Assembly (NCBI GenBank): GCA_965222825.1
Contig: OZ244964.1
Coordinates: 682,001 to 746,000 of the forward strand
Reading direction: 5' to 3'
Origin: G965207335 sp965222825
GTDB lineage: Bacteria; Pseudomonadota; Gammaproteobacteria; PS1; Pseudothioglobaceae
DNA length: 64,000 nt
The notes under the pieces are model-generated. The model was not told where the DNA came from. It made no database searches and was given only the letters and a program-made list of their open reading frames with translations. Of the stretch, positions 8,237 through 18,143 are shown piece by piece. Both the position numbers and the translations under genes were made by a program. The first letter of the stretch is position 1; each line of letters opens with the position of its first letter.

Positions 8237-11023
8237 TTATATTATAGGACAAGAGCAAAATAAATTCCTCTCACCATAAACATTATCAATTCGTTTAACA
8301 GGCGGAAAATAGTTTTTTTGTTGTAAAGATTTTAGCGGATAAACTGCTTCTTCTCTGCTGTATGGATAATTCCAGTTAAGTGCTAATTCATTTATGGTAT
8401 GGGGAGCATTTTTTAATGGATTATTATTTTTATCCCAGTTGTTATTAGTTACTTTATCTATTTCATACCTAATGCTTATCATAGCAGTTATAAACCTATC
8501 TATTTCAGTTTTAGATTCACTTTCTGTTGGCTCAATCATTAAAGTTCCAGCAACAGGAAATGACATAGTAGGTGCATGAAAATTATAATCTATTAAGCGT
8601 TTTGCAATGTCTTCTTCGTTAATACCGCTAATCTTTTTTATAGGCCTTAGGTCTAAAATACATTCATGAGCTACAAAGCCATTATCACCACAATAAAGTA
8701 TTGGATAGTATTTAGCTAGTTTTTTAGCTATGTAATTAGCATTTAATATTGCTATTTTACTAGCTTGCTTTAGTCCATCTTTACCCAATAATTTAATATA
8801 AGACCAAGATATTGGTAAAATACTAGCACTACCATATTTTGTGGCACTAACAGCACCACTATTTCTTATAAGAGGATCGCCGGGTAAAAACTTTGCTAAA
8901 TGTTTTTTAACCCCAACCGGACCCATACCGGGACCACCACCTCCGTGAGGTATAGCAAAGGTTTTGTGTAAATTGATATGTGATACATCAGCACCAAACT
9001 TACCGACTTGTGCTAGACCAATCATAGCATTAAGATTAGCCCCATCCAAATAAACTTGTCCATTATGGCTGTGAACTAGGTTGCATATTTTACGAATATG
9101 GCTCTCAAAAACTCCGTGAGTAGACGGATAAGTTATCATAATTGCTGATATATTAGCACTGTGTTTTTGCAGTTTATCTTTTAAGTCAGCCAAATCTACA
9201 TTACCATTTTTATCACATTTAATAATTTTTACTACCATGCCTGCCATTACTGCACTAGCAGGGTTAGTGCCGTGTGCTGATGTTGGTATTAAGCAGATAT
9301 TTCTATTACTATCACCTTTAGAATTATGATATTTTTGTATGGCTAAAAGACCAGCAAACTCACCTTGAGAACCAGCATTAGGTTGTAATGATATTGCGTC
9401 ATAACCTGTAATTTCTTTGAGATAGTTTTCTAAATCATTAAATAGTTTTTGATAGCCTAATGTTTGATTTTTTGGCACAAAGGGATGCAGATTTGCAAAT
9501 CCAGATAAATTCATAGTTGCTATTTCTGTTGCTGAATTTAGTTTCATAGTGCAAGAGCCAAGTGCTATCATTGATTGATTAAGTGCTATGTCTTTTGTTG
9601 CTAATTTATGTAAATAACGCATCATTTCTGTTTCAGAATGATAGTTATTAAATACTTCGTGGCTTAAAAATTCATCATTTCGTAATAAATCTATACTAAT
9701 ATTAGTCGTGTCATTTTTGGTATCACTAGCATTAAATAAGGCTAATAATTTAGTTATATCTTTATCTTTTGTAGTCTCATCAATTGCTATTGCTATAGTG
9801 GTTTTTGATATTTTGCGTAAATTAATATTATTAGCAACAGCCTTAGTTAAAATAGCTTCTGCATTGATATTAGTTATAGTAATAGTATCAAAAAAATTAT
9901 TTGATAAAACCATAATACCATTCTCCACTAGGCTATTTTTTAGTTTTGATGCTAATTTATGGATACGATTAGCAATCCTTTTTAATCCATCTCTACCATG
10001 GTAAATAGCATAAGCCACTGCTATTACTGCTAATAAAACTTGTGCAGTGCAAATATTGCTAGTTGCTTTATCTCGTCTTATATGCTGCTCTCTGGTTTGC
10101 ATTGCCATTCTTAGAGCCTTATTGCCAGCTACATCTTTTGATACTCCAATAATCCTACCCGGCATAACCCTTTTATATTTATTTTTAGTTGCTAAAAATC
10201 CAGCGTGTGGACCACCAAAGCCAAGTGGCACACCAAATCTTTGGCTACTACCTACTACTATATCAGCACCCATTTCTGCTGGTGGTTTTAATAGCGTTAA
10301 TGCCATTAAATCAACACTAACAATACTCATAGTATTACTAACTTTGGTTTTATTTATAATATCTCTTAGGTCAAATATTTGCCCCAAAGTATTAGGATAA
10401 GATAATACTGCTGCAAAACAATCTTTAAAATCATAATTAGTCATATCATCTATTATTATCTCTATGCCTACTGGCTTAGTCCTAGTAGTTAGCACGCTTA
10501 TTGTTTGTGGATGGGTATTTTTATCAACAAATAATTTTCTAAACTTATTACTATTATTTGCTCTTTGGCATAAAGATACTGCCTCTGCTACCGATGTTGG
10601 CTCATCTAGCAGGGAAGCATTGCTAATATCCATACCAGTTAAGTCAATAATCATTTGCTGAAAGTTTAGCAACATTTCTAATCTACCCTGAGATATTTCT
10701 GCTTGATAAGGGGTGTATGCACTATACCAACTAGGGTTTTCTAAAATATTTTTTTTAATAACACTAGGGGTTATAGTATTGTAATATCCTTGACCGATAA
10801 AACTAGTTAATAATTGATTTTTATTACTTAATTCTATACTTTTGTTGCTAATATCGATTTCACTTTGTCCAAGACCTAATTTTAAATCATCATTCATTAA
10901 AATATCTTTTGGCAGAGTTTTCGCTATCATATCATCTAAGGACTTAGTATTAATTACCTGCAACATTTGTTTTATATCATCAGCAGACAATCCAATGTGT
11001 CTAGTTAAGAATTCGTTAGTCAT
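8237..11023 (-). CDS. gcvP: Glycine dehydrogenase (decarboxylating), P-protein, single chain
   Basis: PLP enzyme that decarboxylates glycine and passes the aminomethyl group to the H protein of the glycine cleavage system. 928 residues from the ATG at 11023 (MTNEFLTRHIG), with both halves fused as in E. coli (957). The PLP lysine lies in NLHKTFAIPHGGGGPG (codons near 8960). The glycine-rich loop and the SCTMKLN motif are intact. gcvT and gcvH are not adjacent. No glycine riboswitch is visible in the 140-base gap before it, which it shares with divergent ftsH. Confidence 0.96.
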   Translation of the reverse strand: MTNEFLTRHIGLSADDIKQMLQVINTKSLDDMIAKTLPKDILMNDDLKLGLGQSEIDISNKSIELSNKNQLLTSFIGQGYYNTITPSVIKKNILENPSWYSAYTPYQAEISQGRLEMLLNFQQMIIDLTGMDISNASLLDEPTSVAEAVSLCQRANNSNKFRKLFVDKNTHPQTISVLTTRTKPVGIEIIIDDMTNYDFKDCFAAVLSYPNTLGQIFDLRDIINKTKVSNTMSIVSVDLMALTLLKPPAEMGADIVVGSSQRFGVPLGFGGPHAGFLATKNKYKRVMPGRIIGVSKDVAGNKALRMAMQTREQHIRRDKATSNICTAQVLLAVIAVAYAIYHGRDGLKRIANRIHKLASKLKNSLVENGIMVLSNNFFDTITITNINAEAILTKAVANNINLRKISKTTIAIAIDETTKDKDITKLLALFNASDTKNDTTNISIDLLRNDEFLSHEVFNNYHSETEMMRYLHKLATKDIALNQSMIALGSCTMKLNSATEIATMNLSGFANLHPFVPKNQTLGYQKLFNDLENYLKEITGYDAISLQPNAGSQGEFAGLLAIQKYHNSKGDSNRNICLIPTSAHGTNPASAVMAGMVVKIIKCDKNGNVDLADLKDKLQKHSANISAIMITYPSTHGVFESHIRKICNLVHSHNGQVYLDGANLNAMIGLAQVGKFGADVSHINLHKTFAIPHGGGGPGMGPVGVKKHLAKFLPGDPLIRNSGAVSATKYGSASILPISWSYIKLLGKDGLKQASKIAILNANYIAKKLAKYYPILYCGDNGFVAHECILDLRPIKKISGINEEDIAKRLIDYNFHAPTMSFPVAGTLMIEPTESESKTEIDRFITAMISIRYEIDKVTNNNWDKNNNPLKNAPHTINELALNWNYPYSREEAVYPLKSLQQKNYFPPVKRIDNVYGERNLFCSCPII

Positions 11024-11166
11024 TATAAGTATAAAATACAAAATAAAAATTGCTATTATACTTAGGCATTATGGTAAAATCTATGTTTTACGATAAGCGT
11101 AGATAGTTTGACTAATATAACTCTATAGGGTATATTTGCTTGTTTTTTCTGTTAATTGTTACAAAT

Positions 11167-13101
11167 ATGTTTAAAAATTTATTATTTTGGTTGTTAATTG
11201 GCACTGCACTAACATCTTTATTCAATCATTTTGAAAATAAAGAATCAAACAATTATATTCATTACTCTGAATTTATAAATAATGTCAAAAATGGTAGTGT
11301 TGTTAAGGTAGCTATTCAAGGCAGTCAAATTAAAGGTATTGATGATGATGGTAATAACTTTATTACCTATAGTCCAGGAGATTTAGGACTTATGGGTGAT
11401 TTAATAGATAATAGAGTTGATGTTGAAGCACTACCGCCTGAAAAAGATGGTTTTTTAAAACAATTATTTATATCTCTAGCACCAATTTTGTTAATACTTG
11501 GTATCCTGCTTTATAGTATGAAAGGCGCAGGGGGTGCTATGGGCGGTAAAAACCCTCTTAGTATGGGCAGGTCTAAAGCTAAACTTATTAATGCTGGTGA
11601 TAGTGATATTACTTTTAAAAGCGTAGCTGGTATTGATGAGGCTAAAGAAGAGGTTTCTGAGATAGTTGAATTTTTAAAAAATCCAAAAAAATTCCAAGAA
11701 ATAGGTGGTAGAATTCCCAGAGGCGTGCTAATGGCAGGACCTCCTGGAACTGGTAAAACCCTACTTGCTAAAGCAATAGCTGGTGAGTCTAAGGTACCGT
11801 TTTTCTTTATATCTGGTTCTGATTTTGTAGAAATGTTTGTTGGTGTAGGGGCATCTAGGGTTCGTGATATGTTTGAGCAAGCTAAAAAACAATCACCTTG
11901 TATAGTGTTTATTGATGAAATTGATGCAGTAGGACGGCAAAGAGGTGCTGGTATGGGTGGTGGTAATGATGAAAGAGAGCAAACTCTTAATCAATTATTA
12001 GTAGAAATGGATGGTTTTACTCATAACGATGGTATTATAGTAATAGCAGCCACTAACCGTCCCGATGTCCTAGACCCAGCATTACTAAGACCGGGTAGGT
12101 TTGACAGACAAGTAACCGTAGGTTTACCAGATATTAGAGGTAGAGATGAAATATTAAAAGTGCATATGCGTCCATTACCAATAGCAAAAAATGTTAAATC
12201 TATTGATATAGCTAGAGGCACTCCAGGCTTTTCTGGGGCAGATTTGGCAAATCTTGTGAATGAAGCTGCACTAATAGCCGCTAAATTAAATAAAAAAATT
12301 GTTGGTATGTTTGACCTTGAATCTGCAAAAGATAAACTTATGATGGGTTCAGAACGCAAAACTATGGTTATGGATGAAGCAGAAAAAATTATGACTGCAT
12401 ACCACGAATCAGGACACGCTATAGTAGGACGCTTAGTTCCAGAACACGACCCTGTTTATAAAGTTAGTGTTATTCCTAGAGGCATGGCACTTGGAGTTAC
12501 TATGTTTTTACCCACTAAGGATAGTTATAGTATATCAAAACGCAAACTTAATAGTCAAATATCAAGCCTCTTTGGGGGTCGTATAGCTGAGAAACTTATT
12601 TACGGCAAAGATAGCGTTACAACGGGTGCTAGTAATGATATTAAAAGAGCGACAGAACTGGCCCATAAAATGGTTAAACTATGGGGCTTATCAGATGCGA
12701 TGGGACCCCTTGCTTATGGTGAGGAAGAGGGTGAGGTATTTTTAGGAAGACAAGTTACAAAACACAAACATATTTCTGAGGAAACCTTTAAAAAGATAGA
12801 TATTGAGGTGCGAAAAATTATTGATTATAACTATAAAATAGCTCACAAGATACTTAGTGATAACATTGATATTTTGCACGCTATGAAAGATGCACTAATT
12901 GAATATGAAACCATAGACAAAGAGCAAATAGACGACCTAATGAATAGACAACCAATGCGTGATTCTACTGTTATTGTTGATTCTGATGAATATTCTAGCG
13001 AGCTAGGTAAATCATCAGCTAATGAGGATGAGAAAACAAAACAAGATAGTAAACAAAAGGGCAGGTTTACTCCTAATACTGGTAAAGGGAAATTTGCCTA
13101 A
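11167..13101 (+). CDS. ftsH: ATP-dependent zinc metalloprotease FtsH
   Basis: Membrane-anchored AAA+ protease that removes damaged membrane proteins and controls LpxC and other regulators. 644 residues from ATG 11167 (MFKNLLFWLLIGTAL). It has two TM segments (about 2-18 and 101-117) around a small periplasmic domain. Walker A GPPGTGKT is at 191-198, Walker B VFIDEID at 247-253, then the second region of homology, and the zinc site HESGH at 413-417. The Lys/Ser-rich tail is typical. folP follows, as in E. coli. Confidence 0.97.
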   Translation: MFKNLLFWLLIGTALTSLFNHFENKESNNYIHYSEFINNVKNGSVVKVAIQGSQIKGIDDDGNNFITYSPGDLGLMGDLIDNRVDVEALPPEKDGFLKQLFISLAPILLILGILLYSMKGAGGAMGGKNPLSMGRSKAKLINAGDSDITFKSVAGIDEAKEEVSEIVEFLKNPKKFQEIGGRIPRGVLMAGPPGTGKTLLAKAIAGESKVPFFFISGSDFVEMFVGVGASRVRDMFEQAKKQSPCIVFIDEIDAVGRQRGAGMGGGNDEREQTLNQLLVEMDGFTHNDGIIVIAATNRPDVLDPALLRPGRFDRQVTVGLPDIRGRDEILKVHMRPLPIAKNVKSIDIARGTPGFSGADLANLVNEAALIAAKLNKKIVGMFDLESAKDKLMMGSERKTMVMDEAEKIMTAYHESGHAIVGRLVPEHDPVYKVSVIPRGMALGVTMFLPTKDSYSISKRKLNSQISSLFGGRIAEKLIYGKDSVTTGASNDIKRATELAHKMVKLWGLSDAMGPLAYGEEEGEVFLGRQVTKHKHISEETFKKIDIEVRKIIDYNYKIAHKILSDNIDILHAMKDALIEYETIDKEQIDDLMNRQPMRDSTVIVDSDEYSSELGKSSANEDEKTKQDSKQKGRFTPNTGKGKFA

Positions 13102-13172
13102 GTCTCATATCTTAGGTATAAGAGCAATCTAAATATCTTCTAAATAACAAGTTTATTATCTTAATCTTACTT

Positions 13173-13988
13173 ATGTTATTTAAAAATAATACCCCAACTA
13201 TTATGGGGATTTTAAATATGACCCCAGATTCTTTTGCTGATGGTGCTTTGTATAATACTATTGATAAAGCAACAATAAGAGCAGAGAATATGCTAGCAAG
13301 TGGTGCTGATATTATTGATATAGGTGGCGAATCAACTAGACCTAGTGCTAATAGCGTGTCTAGCGATGAAGAATTATCTAGAGTTATTCCAATAATTAGT
13401 GCTTTATCAAAAAGATTAGATATTAAAATATCCATAGATACCACTAAGGCATCGGTTATGCGTGAGGCTATTATAGCTGGTGCTAGTTTAGTGAATGATA
13501 TTAATGCCCTAAGAGAAGATAATGCTATAAAAGTTGTAGCAAGCTTAGGTGCTAGCGTTTGTCTAGTGCACAAAAAAGGCACTCCAAAAACTATGCAAAA
13601 TAATCCTAATTATGAAAGCGTAGTTACTGAGGTATATGATTTTTTAGCAACTAGGGTAGAAAAATGTTTGCAAGCAGGAATTAAAAAAAATAGAATTATT
13701 ATTGACCCTGGATTTGGTTTTGGCAAAACATATCAACATAATATAACTTTATTAAAAAATTTAGCTATTTTTAAACGAATAGGGCTACCAATATTAGTAG
13801 GTATGTCTAGAAAGTCTATGCTAGATATTGCCCTAGGTGGTAATACGAAAACAGATGATAGAATTACAGCCAGTGTAGTGTATGCACTTGTTGCGGTTAT
13901 AAATGGAGCAAGTATTGTTAGAGTTCACGATGTAAAACAAACCAGAGATGCTTTTATGGTATTGGAAGGTCTAAATAGTCCAAACTAA
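13173..13988 (+). CDS. folP: Dihydropteroate synthase
   Basis: Joins 6-hydroxymethyl-dihydropterin pyrophosphate and p-aminobenzoate in folate synthesis. 271 residues. Visible are the pterin-site motifs NMTPDSFADG (15-24), GGESTRPSA (51-59), DINA, DPGFGFGKT and the RVHDV signature near the end. The usual MHMQGTP loop reads VHKKGTP, a mild variation. It lies 71 bases after ftsH and just before glmM, the classic ftsH-folP-glmM order. Confidence 0.95.
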   Translation: MLFKNNTPTIMGILNMTPDSFADGALYNTIDKATIRAENMLASGADIIDIGGESTRPSANSVSSDEELSRVIPIISALSKRLDIKISIDTTKASVMREAIIAGASLVNDINALREDNAIKVVASLGASVCLVHKKGTPKTMQNNPNYESVVTEVYDFLATRVEKCLQAGIKKNRIIIDPGFGFGKTYQHNITLLKNLAIFKRIGLPILVGMSRKSMLDIALGGNTKTDDRITASVVYALVAVINGASIVRVHDVKQTRDAFMVLEGLNSPN

Positions 13989-14009
13989 AAAGTAAAATAT
14001 TTTATTATT

Positions 14010-15338
14010 ATGGATTATCAATATTTTGGAACAGACGGTATTCGCAATAAGGTAGGAATTTATCCTATTACTCCGGGATTTTTCTTAAAATTAGGTCAGG
14101 CATTAGGCTCTGTATTGGTAGAGGAGCAAGGTAGTGCCACAGTAATTATTGGTAAAGATACCCGCATATCTGGCTATATGCTTGAATCAGCATTAGAAGC
14201 AGGTATTTTAGCATCTGGTGCTAATGTTATTTTAGTAGGGCCTATGCCAACTCCTGCTATTGCTTATTTAACTAGGGTATATTCTGCAACAGTAGGTGCA
14301 ATAATTAGTGCCTCTCATAATAGTTATATTGACAATGGTATTAAGTTTTTTTGTGCTAATGGTTTTAAATTAAGTGATGATTATCAAAATAAAATAATAG
14401 CTAAACTCAATAGTAATAATATACAAATAACCACAGAAATAGGCAAAGCAAGGCGTGCTGACCAAGCTGTTGGACGATATATTGAATTTTGTAAAAGCAC
14501 CTTTAATAAGTCATTAAGTTTATCTGGTTTAAAAATAGTTGTTGATTGTGCTAATGGTGCTAGTTATCATATTGCACCTTTTGTTTTTAAAGAATTAGGT
14601 GCTAAAGTAATAGCTATTAATAATACCCCAGACGGATTAAATATTAACAAAAATTGTGGTGCTACTGATACTAAGCATTTGCAATACACAGTTCGCCAAG
14701 AAAATGCCAACTTAGGTTTAGCACTAGATGGTGATGGTGATAGACTTATTATGGTAGATAAAAATTCTAAAATAATAAATGGTGATTTATTATTATTTAT
14801 TATTGCTAAATACTTATATAAAAATGGAGTATTAAAAAATAATGCTGTTGTTGGCACAAAAATGACTAATATGGGGGTCATAAAAGCATTAAAGGCTATG
14901 AGTATTGGTTTTTATGAGTCTGATGTTGGTGATAGATTTGTAGCACAAGAGATGCAAAAACGAGAACTAATATTAGGTGGTGAAGGCTCAGGACACATAA
15001 TTTGTTTAAACCATACTACCTCAGGTGATGGTATTATTTCTGCCTTGCAAGTTTTATCAGCAATGGTAACTACTAAAACAAGTTTAGATGCCTTAGTCTG
15101 TGAGGTGCCAAAATATCATCAATTCCTAGTAAACATTGTCTCTAATAGCACTATGGATGATATAAATAATAATATTAAATTACAACAAAAAATTACTAAT
15201 ATAAATCAAATATTAGCCAATAATGGCAAAATATTAATCCGGCGTTCTGGAACAGAAAACCTAGTTAGAGTAATGGTAGAAGGAATAGATATTGATTTTG
15301 TTAAACAAAGTGCCAACACCATAGCTAAATTTATTTAA
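14010..15338 (+). CDS. glmM: Phosphoglucosamine mutase
   Basis: Converts glucosamine-6-phosphate to glucosamine-1-phosphate, the substrate of GlmU (also in this window), for peptidoglycan and lipid A. 442 residues. The phosphoserine is S102 in ISASHNS, the Mg site is DGDGDR, the sugar-binding loop is GGEGSGH and the phosphate-binding RRSGTENLVRV is near the C terminus. The family's usual HNPFYDN reads HNSYIDN. Co-directional with folP, 21 bases apart. Confidence 0.95.
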   Translation: MDYQYFGTDGIRNKVGIYPITPGFFLKLGQALGSVLVEEQGSATVIIGKDTRISGYMLESALEAGILASGANVILVGPMPTPAIAYLTRVYSATVGAIISASHNSYIDNGIKFFCANGFKLSDDYQNKIIAKLNSNNIQITTEIGKARRADQAVGRYIEFCKSTFNKSLSLSGLKIVVDCANGASYHIAPFVFKELGAKVIAINNTPDGLNINKNCGATDTKHLQYTVRQENANLGLALDGDGDRLIMVDKNSKIINGDLLLFIIAKYLYKNGVLKNNAVVGTKMTNMGVIKALKAMSIGFYESDVGDRFVAQEMQKRELILGGEGSGHIICLNHTTSGDGIISALQVLSAMVTTKTSLDALVCEVPKYHQFLVNIVSNSTMDDINNNIKLQQKITNINQILANNGKILIRRSGTENLVRVMVEGIDIDFVKQSANTIAKFI

Positions 15339-15387
15339 CCTATTTATTATTTACTACTAGAAAAGCATTATCAAAAAATACTTTTAA

Positions 15388-16875
15388 ATGCATAAAACTA
15401 TCAAAAATACTACATTCTATATGCTACAAATAGCTATTAGTGGTGTGCTGATGATTGTTTTAATGCCTATTATTGCCCATCAATTAAGTCCTAGCGAATT
15501 AGGAAGTTTCGTATTGCTACAAGTTTATATAGGTATAGTAGTTGGTATTGCTAATTTTGGTATATCAGTAGGTTATGAACGCAATTTTTTTATCTATGAA
15601 AAAACTAATAAATCCGCTCAACTATTATCCTCTGCTATACTATTTGTTTTAAATAATCTTATTATTATATTTATATTTTTATGGATTTTTGAAGCAGAAA
15701 TAAACCAGTTAATACTAGACAAAACAAACCAAAATCATTTATTATTATGGGTTTTTATAGGTAGTGCTTGTAATTCTATAACACAATACTATTTAATATT
15801 TTTTAAAAACTCTGCCCTAGCAAAACGCTATATGCAGTTTGTATTATTACAAGCAATTACTAATTTTATAATAGTTATTAGTTTATTACTTTTAACCAAA
15901 TTAAAAACTCTATCTTTGGGCTATGGGTGGCTTATATCTAATGTTTTATTGTTGGTATTATTGCTAGCAATATATCATAAAAAACTACCACTAACATTTA
16001 ATTGGCAAATGTTAAAAGATATGCTAAAAATATCACTGCCTTTAACACCAAATGTATTTTTTGGTTTTATTAATACTCAGTTTGATAAAATTATGCTGGG
16101 TTTGATTAGCTCTGTTGCTGCTGTTGGTATTTATAATATTGGACAAACACTTGCACTGACAATATTCCAATTTATGACAGCACTAGATAGAGTTTTTAAA
16201 CCAGAGATATATCGCAAATTATTTGCTAATAAGCACCAAACAAACCCTGATGAGATTAATAATTATATTTTACCGTTTTTCTTTTTAGCAATTTTTATTG
16301 CCTTATTAGTTGGTATGTTTGCTAAGGAGATTATTATTATTTTATTTCCGCTATCTTATTTAGCAGCGGCAAACATTGTTATTATTTTAAGTGTTTACTA
16401 CGCTGCTTTATTTTTTGGCAAAATAACTGGTACTCAACTTATTTATGCCAAAAAAACCCATATTAGTACCTTGCTTATGCTAATTGGTATTGTGATTAAT
16501 ATTACACTTAATATCCCGTTTATTATTTATTGGGGCATTATTGGTGCTGCGTTTGCTACTACTATTACTGGCGTTATTATGGTAAATATTAGTTATTTTA
16601 TAGCTAAACGCTACGCTAAAATAACTTGGCAATGGCGTAGTATTTGGTCGTTATATAGTGTTTTTATACTTGGTATTATCTGGACTTTAATTGATTATAA
16701 TAATTTTATTGATAGCAATTATATTATTGCAATTATTATTAAATTATTTTTTATTGCTGTATATATACTATTAGGATTTAAACTAAATATCATCAATAAA
16801 AAAATGCTGCAAGATATATACAAAGTATTAACACAGGCAATTAGAAATTTTGTTAAAATTAAAAAATGCGTTTAA
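15388..16875 (+). CDS. Polysaccharide/lipid flippase of the MOP (Wzx/MATE-like) superfamily
   Basis: 495 residues with about 12 to 14 hydrophobic segments spread evenly along the chain and few charged loops. The N terminus (a first TM segment, then QLSPSELGSFVLLQVY) is typical of O-antigen/polysaccharide exporters that flip undecaprenyl-linked glycans across the inner membrane. It opens an accessory island with FkbM methyltransferases, which supports a surface-glycan role. The stop overlaps the start of the next gene by 10 bases. The specific substrate cannot be told. Confidence 0.85.
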   Translation: MHKTIKNTTFYMLQIAISGVLMIVLMPIIAHQLSPSELGSFVLLQVYIGIVVGIANFGISVGYERNFFIYEKTNKSAQLLSSAILFVLNNLIIIFIFLWIFEAEINQLILDKTNQNHLLLWVFIGSACNSITQYYLIFFKNSALAKRYMQFVLLQAITNFIIVISLLLLTKLKTLSLGYGWLISNVLLLVLLLAIYHKKLPLTFNWQMLKDMLKISLPLTPNVFFGFINTQFDKIMLGLISSVAAVGIYNIGQTLALTIFQFMTALDRVFKPEIYRKLFANKHQTNPDEINNYILPFFFLAIFIALLVGMFAKEIIIILFPLSYLAAANIVIILSVYYAALFFGKITGTQLIYAKKTHISTLLMLIGIVINITLNIPFIIYWGIIGAAFATTITGVIMVNISYFIAKRYAKITWQWRSIWSLYSVFILGIIWTLIDYNNFIDSNYIIAIIIKLFFIAVYILLGFKLNIINKKMLQDIYKVLTQAIRNFVKIKKCV

Positions 16876-17165
16876 GTAAATTGCAAAGAAAAATAATTAA
16901 ACAAGAGGTTAAACTAGTATTTGGCAATAATACCGTAGTTAAATTATTTGGTTCAAGAGCTAATGACAATTTAAAAGGTGGTGATATTGACTTATTGCTT
17001 AATATTCCAAAACAAATAACAAACTTATGGCGTAAAAAATTACGCTTAAATGCAATATTGCAACAAAAAATGGGCGAACAAAAAATAGATATAATAATTA
17101 TTTATAAAGGTCAAACTCTAAAATATATTCATAAAGAAGCACAACGAACTAGCATTATTATATGA
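16866..17165 (+). CDS. MNT-domain nucleotidyltransferase, antitoxin (MntA-like)
   Basis: 99 residues. The minimal nucleotidyltransferase motif is intact: GS at residues 29-30, a 9-residue spacer, then DID (D40, D42), and a third acidic residue in KIDIII. In MntA/HepT systems this protein AMPylates the toxin to silence it. The gene overlaps the flippase stop by 10 bases and ends in an ATGA overlap with the HEPN gene. The order antitoxin-toxin is as known for these pairs. Confidence 0.85.
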   Translation: MRLSKLQRKIIKQEVKLVFGNNTVVKLFGSRANDNLKGGDIDLLLNIPKQITNLWRKKLRLNAILQQKMGEQKIDIIIIYKGQTLKYIHKEAQRTSIII

Positions 17166-17644
17166 ATGAAATTAATACTAGAATTAAGCAAATACTAATA
17201 ATATTAGATAAAGAGGATGTGTTACTACAAGGTGTATTTAAGCGTTTATTTAATCAAGAGCAATTAGATTTATACTGGCTACAATCAATATTAAACAGTC
17301 CTGATGGTATAGATAAGCTAGAATCTTTTGTTAGTAAATTTTGCCGTATGCAAGATACTTTTACTGATAAACTAACTCCATTATTTTTAACAATATCTGG
17401 GGAAGTAACATCAACAGCAATCAATAATTTAAACAAATTAGAGCAATTAGATATAATAAAAAATGCTAATGATTGGATTGATATGCGATTATTAAGAAAC
17501 AAACTTATCCATGAATATGTTGATGATACACAAGAGTTACTAAAACATTTATTATTAGCCAAACAATTATGTGTCAAGTTACATAATAGTTTTTTAAAAA
17601 TTAAAGAAAATATAAAGATAAATTTTACAAAAATACCCAAATGA
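17162..17644 (+). CDS. HEPN-domain protein, probable RNase toxin (HepT-like)
   Basis: 160 residues, all-helical. The motif R112-NKLI-H117-E-Y119 is exactly RX4HXY: Arg and His form the HEPN ribonuclease site, and the Tyr is the residue AMPylated by MntA in characterised systems. The ATGA overlap with the MNT gene supports a toxin-antitoxin pair. It is longer than minimal HepT (about 140), with a Lys-rich C-terminal tail. It could alternatively be a housekeeping HEPN/MNT pair of the HI0073/HI0074 type. Confidence 0.85.
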   Translation: MNEINTRIKQILIILDKEDVLLQGVFKRLFNQEQLDLYWLQSILNSPDGIDKLESFVSKFCRMQDTFTDKLTPLFLTISGEVTSTAINNLNKLEQLDIIKNANDWIDMRLLRNKLIHEYVDDTQELLKHLLLAKQLCVKLHNSFLKIKENIKINFTKIPK

Positions 17645-17694
17645 AACCATCAAAGATAATAATTGTTTTTACACAAAATATTGCATAGCATACA

Positions 17695-18018
17695 CTATGA
17701 CATAAAAAATTTATGTATTATGTCGCCAAAACCCCAAATAAATGTGCCAAATAGTATAAAAAAGAATCCTGCGTGTTTTTTTAAAAAGGCATAATTAAAT
17801 TTTGATATATGTTCAACTTGCAAATTTTCTTCTGCTTTTTGGCTAGTTTTATCATCTACAAAAACATATCTTGACTCAAATATTATCCCTAAAATAACCA
17901 TTACTGCCCCAGATCGTTGAAACCAATAAAGTCTATCATTAGCAAACTCATAATAATCTAGCACCACGGATACAATGATAACTATAATTGATAGTATAGA
18001 TAATGTTGATAATCGCAT
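17695..18018 (-). CDS. Small membrane protein of unknown function
   Basis: 107 residues from the ATG at 18018. A start at 18039 is possible, but a -10 box at 18045-18050 would put the transcript start at about that base. There are three hydrophobic segments: near the N terminus, one around RSGAVMVILGIIF, and one near the C terminus (FFFILFGTFIWGFG). A charged loop (VDDKTSQKAEENLQVEH) lies between the last two. I do not recognise the family. It points against its neighbours and is probably a separate transcript. Confidence 0.65.
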   Translation of the reverse strand: MRLSTLSILSIIVIIVSVVLDYYEFANDRLYWFQRSGAVMVILGIIFESRYVFVDDKTSQKAEENLQVEHISKFNYAFLKKHAGFFFILFGTFIWGFGDIIHKFFMS

Positions 18019-18044
18019 AGTAATTTTGTGTATAAACAATACTA

Positions 18045-18053
18045 ATTATATCC
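18045..18053 (-). promoter_or_regulatory. Candidate promoter of the small membrane protein gene
   Basis: AGGATATAAT-like sequence on the minus strand with TATAAT at 18050-18045. It resembles the extended -10 sites seen elsewhere in the window, with ATA in place of GTA. Confidence 0.35.
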
Positions 18054-18090
18054 TAAAAAATTCTCGCAAAATTATTGTTACAGGTTTTAA

Positions 18091-18098
18091 GGTATAAT
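18091..18098 (+). promoter_or_regulatory. Candidate promoter directly before a 16-base A tract
   Basis: GGTATAAT with TATAAT at 18093-18098. The expected transcript start, about 18105, falls at the edge of the homopolymer A16 (18107-18122), so the tract would lie at the very beginning of the RNA for the following FkbM gene. Confidence 0.5.
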
Positions 18099-18106
18099 TT
18101 AGTTGC

Positions 18107-18122
18107 AAAAAAAAAAAAAAAA
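18107..18122 (+). repeat. Homopolymer tract A16
   Basis: Sixteen consecutive A bases between a TATAAT box and the start codon of the FkbM gene at 18144. Tracts of this length slip during replication and also cause RNA polymerase slippage at initiation, so the tract may tune or switch expression of the surface-glycan genes downstream. Confidence 0.9.
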
Positions 18123-18143
18123 TTAAAATAATACTTTTGCTAA

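Noticed and set aside
11024..11166. Possible glycine riboswitch before gcvP
   Set aside because: The gap is about 140 bases, holds the divergent ftsH promoter, and shows no tandem aptamer pattern.
13112..13582. 156-codon minus-strand open frame opposite folP
   Set aside because: Antisense shadow of a clear dihydropteroate synthase; low-complexity Ser/Leu/Ile translation, no ribosome site.
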